DNA of 13,313 nt. Origin: Microcaldota archaeon. Lineage in GTDB: Archaea > Micrarchaeota > Micrarchaeia > Anstonellales > J096. The translations under genes and the position numbers were made by a program. The stretch's first letter is position 1, and the number at the start of each line of letters is the position of its first letter. Of the stretch, positions 7,599-13,313 are shown piece by piece. The notes beneath the pieces were generated by a model. That model was not told where the DNA came from, did not search any database, and worked only from the letters and a program-made list of their open reading frames with translations. The stretch is taken from assembly GCA_015520875.1 (NCBI GenBank), contig WAPD01000047.1, positions 1-13,313 of the forward strand, in the 5' to 3' direction.

Positions 7599-8977
7599 TC
7601 CAACAATGTTCGGGATTTGGGCTTTTCCAATTGGGATTTTAAATCCTCTAAAATAGAGTACATTTGATTGGTTCTTCGCTTAGAAGCATACATATAACCT
7701 TGATCCCGTGTTCCCTTAGAAACCAACACATACACATAACCTTCCCTGAACCTTCCTGTTCTTCCCATCCTTTGGATAGTTCTAATAGCACTGGGCACAG
7801 GCTCATAAAAAATAACGTAATCAACAACAGGCACATCAAGGCCTTCTTCCCCTATGCTTGAGGATACTAACACATCAAATTCTCCTCTCCTAAACCTTTC
7901 CAGAGTTTCCAATTGCTGCTTCCTAGAATAGCCCTTATGTTTTCCTATAAAGATTTCGGCTTTAATTCCTTCTTTCTCTAAAAGCTCCTTCAGATATCTA
8001 ATTTGATCAGTATATTGGGAGAATAGAATGCCTTTTTTTCCCTTTAATGCTTTTATTAAAGAGATTGCTCTTTTTACCTTTGGATGTTCTCCTACCTTGG
8101 ACAAAGCCTCTAAAAAAGGCTTCAAATCCTTCATCAAAGATTTTATAGATTGTTTGTTTAGGTCTAATTTTGAGATATAATCGCGAACAGCTTCTACGCT
8201 TTCTGTTTCCAACAGTTCCTTAATATGATTTAGATTAAGGTATTTGGAAAAGGCAATCATTGCCTTGTATTTTTTCTCATTATCCAATTGATTTATTAAT
8301 TGGGAAACTTCATTTATGGTGGATTTATTTGGAACGGGTATTTTCAGAGATTTTAAGGTCTCTGCATATTTCTTCTGCAATTCTGTTAGCATATTTATTA
8401 AATGTTTGTATTCAGGTGTTAGTTCAACTAAAAGATACCTTAGGAATTTTTTGTTTGTGTAAGGTTTCACATCTTCATCCTCATCTGTTCTTATCTCTAT
8501 GCGTTCTATGTTTAAATTTTTTAAGATCTCTTGTATTCTTTCTCTATCATGCCCGGGGGAGGCTGTTAAAGCAATAATGCGCTTTGGTTTGAAATACTGG
8601 GCTATTTTCACATAAGCATAGTTGCCAATGGCTTTATGGGCCTCATCAAACACAATAACATCAAACCTATCTTTTGGCAACTTTTCCAAATCGCTTACTA
8701 TGGTTTGAGGAGTTGCAAATATATAAGGAGCTTTATATTCTCTTTTTCTTTGTTCTCCTGTTACTATTTGAACATCTTTGGAATAATGTTCTTTGAAAAC
8801 TTGGGCTTGCTGATGCACCAAGGGTTTTGTAGGTGCCAAAAACAGGCCTGTTTTATATCTGGACATTACATAAAAGGCAATATGGGTCTTTCCCAAACCT
8901 GTGGGCAAAACAATTAAACAATTATGGAAAAGGCATGTTTTGGCTATGTTTTTTTGGTATTCTCTAAGCTGTATCAT
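7592..8977 (-). CDS. Hef-like superfamily 2 helicase without nuclease domain
   Basis: An ATP-dependent DNA helicase/translocase of the Hef/FANCM/Mph1 group, which acts on forked or branched DNA at stalled replication forks. Helicase motifs are complete: Walker A PTGLGKT (25-31), APTKPL (48-53), DEAH (111-114), TAS (138-140), SSSIGEEGLD (372-381) and QRMGRTGR (402-409). The charged helical region at about 190-300 matches the insert between the two RecA lobes in this group. At 461 aa it stops after the second lobe: the XPF-type nuclease and helix-hairpin-helix domains of full-length euryarchaeal Hef are absent, and no separate nuclease gene of that kind lies here. The last residues SRTLLDF resemble a weak PCNA-interacting peptide. 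The gene starts inside the end of the ATPase gene (14-nt overlap), implying coupling. The helicase family is secure; the Hef subgroup is likely. Confidence 0.9.
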   Translation of the reverse strand: MIQLREYQKNIAKTCLFHNCLIVLPTGLGKTHIAFYVMSRYKTGLFLAPTKPLVHQQAQVFKEHYSKDVQIVTGEQRKREYKAPYIFATPQTIVSDLEKLPKDRFDVIVFDEAHKAIGNYAYVKIAQYFKPKRIIALTASPGHDRERIQEILKNLNIERIEIRTDEDEDVKPYTNKKFLRYLLVELTPEYKHLINMLTELQKKYAETLKSLKIPVPNKSTINEVSQLINQLDNEKKYKAMIAFSKYLNLNHIKELLETESVEAVRDYISKLDLNKQSIKSLMKDLKPFLEALSKVGEHPKVKRAISLIKALKGKKGILFSQYTDQIRYLKELLEKEGIKAEIFIGKHKGYSRKQQLETLERFRRGEFDVLVSSSIGEEGLDVPVVDYVIFYEPVPSAIRTIQRMGRTGRFREGYVYVLVSKGTRDQGYMYASKRRTNQMYSILEDLKSQLEKPKSRTLLDF

Positions 8978-10442
8978 CTACATCAAAGTGTAAATTGTAC
9001 TTTTTCAAAAGCTTTTTTGCTGCTTTTTTGTTTATCTTTTTAAGCTCTTCTTTTGGAACTAAGACGCGCCAACGCTTTCCATCCTGCTCTAATTTAAATC
9101 TATCAAAGATTCTTGAGAGTTCTTTTTCTAACTTTGAAGACTTTTGCTTTAACCTATAAACAACGGTTTCTTCTCCAAATTTATAAATCTCATACAAAAG
9201 CTTCTCTGTGAAGAAATCTCTAATCTCAACAACAGGCCTTGCTAGATCCCTTTCAAACATACCAGATGGTACTTTGATAACTTGATTTAATGTATAAACT
9301 TGGGACACTTGACCTCCTTCTATAAATAAAACAGTATCTATGATTTGTGGAATCATTCCAAGCTCCACCCTGTTGATAAAACGTTCTATAGCGTCTATAG
9401 GGGCCTTTGCATGCACTATTCCTATCATACCAATACCGGCCATTCTTAGATCAATATAGGTGTGGAAATCTTCTGTTCTTCTTACCTCGTCAAAAAACAC
9501 ATAATCAGGCCTTACCAACAATAAAATATCCTTAGTATATTCATAACTTCCCTCCAACCTTTTGTATTGGCTTACCTCGGGAGGTACATCCATATCTCTA
9601 GGTTCTTCTAAGGTTTTAACAACCTTGTTTTGGGACACATAGTAATTGGCCAGGGCATTGGCAAAGGTTGTTTTTCCAGAACCAGGAGAACCTGCTATTA
9701 AAATACCTTCTGCTTCTCTATTTATACGTTCCAACAGTTCCTTTCTCAAATTATAATCTTCTATTGTGAGACGCTTTATAGGTTTCACAATAGTGATCTC
9801 GCGAGCATCTGCAAAAGGAGGATATGCAATAACTATTCTGTAATCATGGATTTGGACAACCTTAGCACCATCTCTTAGAATTTCAAAGAAAATATTGTTA
9901 ACGCGAGCATAGTTCTCTATTTGTGAAACTATGTGGGTAACTGTTTCGCTGTCCGTGAAATCTTCCAGTGTTATTAATTTCCAACCTCCTGGATGTCCTT
10001 CTTTTATCTGAACATGGGTGTTTTCCTTAATATGAACAGACATCACATTTTTCTTAAAATATTTTTCAAATGGGAGGGAGCCCTCGGGCAATATTAAAAG
10101 AGCTGGGATGTCCTCAGCTTTGGCAACCAGATATTGTACTCTATCAGATGTAACCAAAGTGGCGTCTAAGCTTTTTGCCACCTCCCTTATTAAATTATCT
10201 ATTTCACCACCTTTTTTTGCATACTGGATTTGCACAGGTGATGGCCTTGGACCCACTATCTCAACGCGTTTTTTCTTCTTTAGTTCTTCTATAAATTGGA
10301 ACCCTATGAAACCTTCTCTTTTCCCTTGGTTGGAAAGGTGTTCTAGTTCGGCTAATGTTGCCCTTGTAATGTAAATAGGATCCTCTAAGTCCCAGATTTC
10401 CTTGGGTTGATTGATAACTATGCTAGTGTCTAAAACGTACAT
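8964..10442 (-). CDS. PIN-domain/P-loop ATPase (COG1855-like)
   Basis: An archaeal protein joining an N-terminal PIN nuclease fold to a PilT/VirB11-like secretion-type ATPase, normally ending in a KH RNA-binding domain; such proteins are presumed RNA-processing factors but their biology is poorly known. The PIN acidic residues are D5 (YVLDTS), E32, D82 and D100 (VTSD), so the nuclease site looks intact. The ATPase has Walker A GSPGSGKT (251-258), Walker B YVFFDE (314-319) and the adjacent RRTEDF. At 492 aa it is shorter than typical relatives (around 600 aa). The C-terminal segment at about 460-488 lines up with the KH end, but its GxxG loop is replaced by NKKAAK. The start follows the ligase gene by 21 nt, with a TATA-like box over that gene's stop; the end overlaps the helicase start. 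Confidence 0.92.
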   Translation of the reverse strand: MYVLDTSIVINQPKEIWDLEDPIYITRATLAELEHLSNQGKREGFIGFQFIEELKKKKRVEIVGPRPSPVQIQYAKKGGEIDNLIREVAKSLDATLVTSDRVQYLVAKAEDIPALLILPEGSLPFEKYFKKNVMSVHIKENTHVQIKEGHPGGWKLITLEDFTDSETVTHIVSQIENYARVNNIFFEILRDGAKVVQIHDYRIVIAYPPFADAREITIVKPIKRLTIEDYNLRKELLERINREAEGILIAGSPGSGKTTFANALANYYVSQNKVVKTLEEPRDMDVPPEVSQYKRLEGSYEYTKDILLLVRPDYVFFDEVRRTEDFHTYIDLRMAGIGMIGIVHAKAPIDAIERFINRVELGMIPQIIDTVLFIEGGQVSQVYTLNQVIKVPSGMFERDLARPVVEIRDFFTEKLLYEIYKFGEETVVYRLKQKSSKLEKELSRIFDRFKLEQDGKRWRVLVPKEELKKINKKAAKKLLKKYNLHFDVDDTA

Positions 10443-10463
10443 GGCTTTTTATTCCAAAGTTGG

Positions 10464-10471
10464 TTATTTAA
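10464..10471 (-). promoter_or_regulatory. TATA box overlapping the RNA-ligase-like stop codon
   Basis: The minus strand reads GGTTAAATAA, with the TAA stop of the ligase-like gene (10464-10466) as its end. The TTAAATAA core centres 25.5 nt upstream of the ATG at 10442, the spacing expected for a leaderless transcript of the PIN/ATPase gene. The same ten bases recur at 11693-11702 ahead of glyA. Confidence 0.5.
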
Positions 10472-11144
10472 CCATTTCTTTTTCATAAGATAAAATAATT
10501 GGAACTTTTGGGTCTATAATGTTGAAAGAAGCCGGTTTCCTTAGATAATGGGTTTTTATATTGGTGGTGAATTCTTCTCTAACGAGTTTTCCCCTTAATT
10601 GCTCTATTTCAAAAAGTTCTCTTAAAGGCTTTACCACAATACCCTCCATATAACCCTTGTCTTTAGCATAGGGAGAACGTTTTATCAATTTAGGCAACTC
10701 CTCTAAGGATATTTTACCCTTTTCCACCAACAATACAGGAAAAAGATCCTGTGAAGTAATAGTTTTAGTATATAAAGAAGGGTCTAAAGCTGTTAAATAA
10801 GCATTGGTTTTCCTCAAATCCATAACCAATTTTCTCATATCTTCATCATCTAAGAAAACCCTTCTATTTACATCAAAAATATCAAACACAGCAAACCTTG
10901 CCGGCACTTTATAGGGAATGCTATGCCTTTGTTTTAAATCCTCGGCAAACAAAACCCACCTATCTAATTTAAAAAACGTTGGCTTTCCGTCCATCTTTTC
11001 CTGGACAGCCACCTTTCCACTTAATAATAATCCTGTTTCAAAATCTGAAAGATAGGTATCTTTTTTATCGGGTCTAATAAACCCTATAGGAAAGCGTTTA
11101 GGCTTTTCATATGTAACATAATGTGTTTTCAATACAGTTCCCAC
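10464..11144 (-). CDS. RNA-ligase-like covalent nucleotidyltransferase
   Basis: Probable ATP-dependent RNA ligase, which would adenylate itself on a lysine and seal RNA ends or nicks. The nucleotidyltransferase motifs appear in order: motif I EKMDG with nucleophile K50, FAED then RHSIPY (67-78, typical of RNA ligases), motif III RFAVFDIFD (83-91), motif IV EGIVVK (167-172) and motif V GKLVREEF (185-192). At 226 aa it is just the catalytic domain, with no OB-fold or C-terminal accessory domain as in DNA ligases, and it does not resemble the longer Rnl3 enzymes known in archaea. The GTG start at 11144 is supported by a TATA box centred 27.5 nt upstream; an in-frame TTG at 11132 is the alternative. 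It is the first gene of the minus-strand unit. A DNA-ligase-like or other adenylating function is possible, but the HSIxY block favours RNA. Confidence 0.82.
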   Translation of the reverse strand: MGTVLKTHYVTYEKPKRFPIGFIRPDKKDTYLSDFETGLLLSGKVAVQEKMDGKPTFFKLDRWVLFAEDLKQRHSIPYKVPARFAVFDIFDVNRRVFLDDEDMRKLVMDLRKTNAYLTALDPSLYTKTITSQDLFPVLLVEKGKISLEELPKLIKRSPYAKDKGYMEGIVVKPLRELFEIEQLRGKLVREEFTTNIKTHYLRKPASFNIIDPKVPIILSYEKEMVK

Positions 11145-11167
11145 TGCTCTTTTGTTGAAGCGTTTTA

Positions 11168-11175
11168 TTTATAAA
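11168..11175. promoter_or_regulatory. Shared symmetric TATA box for divergent genes
   Basis: TTTATAAA is its own reverse complement and lies between the divergent genes. Its centre (11171.5) is 27.5 nt from the GTG of the ligase-like gene on the minus strand and 25.5 nt from the ATG at 11197 of the PIN gene on the plus strand. Both distances fit leaderless initiation. The flank CAAAATC on the minus-strand upstream side looks more like an archaeal B-recognition element than the plus-side GCGTTTTA, so the minus direction may be stronger. Confidence 0.55.
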
Positions 11176-11196
11176 GATTTTGTTGTAAAAAGTGAT

Positions 11197-11730
11197 ATGG
11201 GAGGGATTTTCCAGAGAAAACCTAAAAAACAAGTTCCAAAACATGTATTTCCTGACACAGGTTATTTGATTAAATTTATAAAATCTGAAACAGACTCTAA
11301 GGCTTGGTTAGAATCGTTGAAGAGAAAGGGTGCAAATGTTCATTTTACAAAGGCTGTTTTAGATGAGCTTAAAAATAACAAAGGAGTTATCTTTGAGGGT
11401 GTAAAAAATCCCAAGGAGAGAAAGGCATTGGAAAAGGCCTTCCAAGAATTTATGGATACAATAACAGTAGCGGCCCAATTAAATAACAATGTTTATCTTT
11501 GGGACGAGAGGCCTCCTAATTCTTTTATAGAAAAATTGGGCAAGGTTATGAAGGAAAACAATGGGAAGGGAAATTCCAGAGTTGGGTTAGGAGAGGCAAG
11601 CATCTTTCACACAATCATGGAACTGGGAATAGAAGAGCCTGTGGAAATACCTTCAGGAGATAGCGATGTTGGATACTTGGCAAAGGGCTTAGGGTTAAAT
11701 AATGTTAATGTAACATATGCTTATGCTTGA
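11197..11730 (+). CDS. Lone PIN-domain protein (putative RNase)
   Basis: A single PIN-like domain of 177 aa, the fold of VapC toxins and rRNA-processing nucleases, expected to be a metal-dependent RNase. Candidate acidic residues are in the right order: D20 in FPDTGYLIK, E57 in AVLDEL, E133 in GLGEASI, and D155/D157 in SGDSDV. Match to the family is by motif pattern only. The frame runs upstream to TTG codons at 11152 and 11155, but those lie before the shared TATA box; I prefer the ATG at 11197, which gives correct leaderless spacing and starts just before the basic leader QRKPKKQ. No antitoxin-like small gene adjoins it, so a classic VapBC pair is not supported. Its end overlaps the start of glyA by 8-14 nt. 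Confidence 0.75.
   Translation: MGGIFQRKPKKQVPKHVFPDTGYLIKFIKSETDSKAWLESLKRKGANVHFTKAVLDELKNNKGVIFEGVKNPKERKALEKAFQEFMDTITVAAQLNNNVYLWDERPPNSFIEKLGKVMKENNGKGNSRVGLGEASIFHTIMELGIEEPVEIPSGDSDVGYLAKGLGLNNVNVTYAYA
11695..11702 (+). promoter_or_regulatory. Putative TATA box for glyA inside the PIN gene
   Basis: GGTTAAATAA occurs at 11693-11702, identical over ten bases to the element before the PIN/ATPase gene. The TTAAATAA core centres 24.5 nt upstream of the second glyA ATG (11723) and only 18.5 nt from the first (11717), so if real it favours 11723 as the start. Confidence 0.4.
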
Positions 11731-12919
11731 GGACTTGATAAAAAAGGAGGTAGAACGTCAAAACCAAGACCTGGGATTAATACCTTCTGAAAATTATGCT
11801 TCTCCGAGAGTTCTAAAAATAATGGGAACACCTTTGAGCAATAAATATGCTGAAGGTTATCCTGGCAAAAGATATTATCAAGGAATGAAGTGGGTTGACA
11901 AAATAGAATCTTATGCTATAGAGTTGGCAAAGCGCGTTTTCAAGGTTCCATATGCCAATGTGCAACCCCATGCAGGAGCTATTGCCAATTTAGCTGTTTA
12001 TCTTGCCTTTCTAAAACCCGGGGATAAGGTAATGGGAATGAGTTTAGATGCAGGTGGCCACTTAACCCATGGTTCCAAAGTTAATATAACTGGAAAATGG
12101 TTTCAATCTGTGCCATATACTGTAAACAAAGAAACAGAGATGTTGGATTTTGATGAGATAAGGAAAATAGCATTAAAGGAAAAACCAAAATTGATAATTG
12201 CTGGTTATTCTGCCTATCCAAGACAAGTTGATTTTAAAGAATTTAAAGAGATTGCAAGGGAAATAGATGCCATCTTATTGGCTGATATTTCCCACATTGC
12301 AGGGTTGATTGTTGGGGAAATCCATTCTCATCCATATCCTTATGCAGATGTGATAACAACCACTACTCATAAAACACTAAGGGGTCCAAGGGGAGCTCTA
12401 TTGATGGGAAAGGAAAAATATGCCAAAATATTGGATAAAGCAATATTCCCGGGATTGCAAGGAGGCCCTTTAGAACATGTGATAGCGGCAAAGGCGGCTG
12501 CTTTAGAAGAAGCTTCCACAAAGGAATTCAAAGAATATGCTAAAAAGATTGTTAAATTGGCAAAGGCAATGGAAGAAGAATTTTTAAACAGAGGTTATAG
12601 ACTGGTTTCAGGTGGGACAGATACTCATTTATTGTTAATAGATTTAAGGAATAAAGGGATAAATGGAAAGAAGGCTGCTGTGCTTTTAGAGAAAAATCAC
12701 ATAATTGTAAATGCTAATTCCATACCTTTTGACCCAAATCCACCTACAAAACCTTCGGGCATCAGGCTTGGAACACCTATGATGGCAACCCGGGGCATGG
12801 AAGTGGATGATGCCAAATATGTTGTGGAATTGATAGACAGGGCTTTGCAAGGGGAGGATGTTAAAGAAGAGGTTTTAAACCTAACAAAGCTTTATCCTGT
12901 GTATGAGGAAAGCGTTTAA
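11723..12919 (+). CDS. glyA: Serine hydroxymethyltransferase
   Basis: A PLP enzyme that interconverts serine and glycine while loading a one-carbon unit on a (tetrahydro)pterin, giving the methylene donor for dTMP and other syntheses. Conserved blocks: IPSENYAS near the N-terminus, YAEGYPGKRYYQG, the ADISHIAGL segment with the PLP-ring Asp and His, and TTTHKTLRGPRG, in which the lysine encoded at 12371-12373 forms the Schiff base. Length is 398-400 aa, slightly under the usual 410-430 but with no evident gap. Two ATGs are available, 11717 and 11723; both overlap the PIN gene, and the TATA-like box spacing favours 11723. The ThyX-like gene starts 22 nt downstream, suggesting joint control of thymidylate supply. 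Whether the carrier is folate or methanopterin cannot be told. Confidence 0.97.
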   Translation: MLEDLIKKEVERQNQDLGLIPSENYASPRVLKIMGTPLSNKYAEGYPGKRYYQGMKWVDKIESYAIELAKRVFKVPYANVQPHAGAIANLAVYLAFLKPGDKVMGMSLDAGGHLTHGSKVNITGKWFQSVPYTVNKETEMLDFDEIRKIALKEKPKLIIAGYSAYPRQVDFKEFKEIAREIDAILLADISHIAGLIVGEIHSHPYPYADVITTTTHKTLRGPRGALLMGKEKYAKILDKAIFPGLQGGPLEHVIAAKAAALEEASTKEFKEYAKKIVKLAKAMEEEFLNRGYRLVSGGTDTHLLLIDLRNKGINGKKAAVLLEKNHIIVNANSIPFDPNPPTKPSGIRLGTPMMATRGMEVDDAKYVVELIDRALQGEDVKEEVLNLTKLYPVYEESV

Positions 12920-12921
12920 AC
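12914..12921 (+). promoter_or_regulatory. Weak TATA-like element over glyA stop codon
   Basis: GTTTAAAC spans the TAA of glyA (12917-12919) and centres 24.5 nt upstream of the ATG at 12942. The position mirrors the elements at two minus-strand junctions, but the match to a TATA consensus is only moderate. Confidence 0.3.
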
Positions 12922-12941
12922 TTGTTCCATTTAATTAAATC

Positions 12942-13313
12942 ATGGATTTATCTTATTTTATTACCAATCCCGAAGGCAGGGTATTTGCTTTAAAGAATTT
13001 GCCGGAAACGGTTAAAGGTGCCCTTTTTTCCCGATATAGTAGGAGTAAAAAAAGCTTAAAGGAGCTTTTGGTAACGGAATTTTTAACAGAGCTTGAGATT
13101 GAAGCTAAGGAGGATAAATTTGTGGATGAAAAGAGAGCTCAGGAGTTTTTTGAAAGGGTTTTAATAGCATATGGGGATGAAAGCGTTGGAGAACTGGCAT
13201 TTGCCCATATTGCTTTAGAAGGAATTTCTAATATAGCGACAAAGGTTGTAGAAGACCCAAGGCTTGGGATCTCTCCATTGGAAAAAAGCTCTAGGTATGT
13301 GGAGTTTGACCAA
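12942..13313 (+). CDS. thyX: ThyX-like FAD-dependent thymidylate synthase, 3'-truncated
   Basis: The first 124 codons of a ThyX-family protein; the frame is still open at the window end. ThyX methylates dUMP to dTMP using methylene-tetrahydrofolate and FADH2. Recognisable family segments are LFSRYSRSKKSLKELL (28-43), AYGDESVGELAFAHIALEG (76-94), SNIATKVVED (96-105) and SPLEKSSRYVEFD (111-123), as in the long, roughly 500-aa ThyX-like proteins of archaea and some bacteria. The hallmark RHRxxSxNxxSxR motif would lie downstream and is not visible, so catalytic competence cannot be judged. The ATG is the first in frame after glyA, 22 nt beyond its stop. The adjacency to glyA, which makes the one-carbon donor, supports the call. 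Confidence 0.8.
   Translation, partial: MDLSYFITNPEGRVFALKNLPETVKGALFSRYSRSKKSLKELLVTEFLTELEIEAKEDKFVDEKRAQEFFERVLIAYGDESVGELAFAHIALEGISNIATKVVEDPRLGISPLEKSSRYVEFDQ

Noticed and set aside
8260..8917. Plus-strand frames opposite the helicase (105 and 93 codons)
   Set aside because: They are antisense to helicase motifs and Cys/Leu/Ile-rich in the way shadow frames of this composition are.
11145..11730. A VapBC toxin-antitoxin pair formed by the PIN gene and its neighbour
   Set aside because: The divergent neighbour carries nucleotidyltransferase motifs, not an antitoxin fold, and no small gene precedes the PIN gene.
1..13313. tRNA, rRNA, C/D-box sRNA, insertion sequences or inverted terminal repeats
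   Set aside because: Nearly every base is in a supported gene, and I saw no cloverleaf, paired C/D boxes, transposase or terminal repeats by eye; a covariance-model search would settle small RNAs.

Overview
The window looks like a chromosomal segment of an AT-rich archaeon. A family B DNA polymerase, TruD, Pth2, a PIN/ATPase of the archaeal COG1855 type and a Hef-type helicase are all archaeal in kind. Intergenic gaps are minimal, Shine-Dalgarno sites are nearly absent, and several TATA-like boxes sit about 23-28 nt upstream of start codons, as expected for leaderless transcripts. Some genes are shorter than usual for their families. That would fit a reduced-genome lineage such as DPANN, but this is inference and no taxon can be fixed from the sequence.

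Left block, plus strand (1-4977): a 5'-truncated family B DNA polymerase, a GT4-like glycosyltransferase, TruD tRNA pseudouridine synthase, Pth2 peptidyl-tRNA hydrolase and a sequon-rich lipoprotein. They are packed end to end (1-11 nt gaps or a 4-nt overlap) and probably form one transcription unit. It converges on the next block, and the last genes of the two blocks overlap by 69 nt.

Middle block, minus strand (11144 down to 4909), in transcription order: a compact RNA-ligase-like nucleotidyltransferase, a PIN-domain/P-loop ATPase with a degenerate C-terminal KH-like segment, a Hef-like superfamily 2 helicase with no nuclease domain, two ankyrin-repeat proteins, and a helical protein that may be a decayed ankyrin relative. 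This co-directional set of an RNA-end joining enzyme, a putative RNase/ATPase, a helicase and repeat adaptors is the best candidate for an undescribed system. Its unity is inferred from gene order only.

Right block, plus strand (11197-13313): a lone PIN-domain protein, serine hydroxymethyltransferase (glyA) and the start of a ThyX-like thymidylate synthase cut by the window edge. GlyA makes the methylene-folate that ThyX would use, so this is a coherent dTMP-supply pair. The middle and right blocks diverge from one symmetric TATA box (11168-11175). It lies about 26-28 nt from the GTG of the ligase gene and from an internal ATG of the PIN gene.

No rRNA, tRNA, CRISPR array, insertion sequence or attachment site was found, and no stretch over 300 nt lacks a gene.
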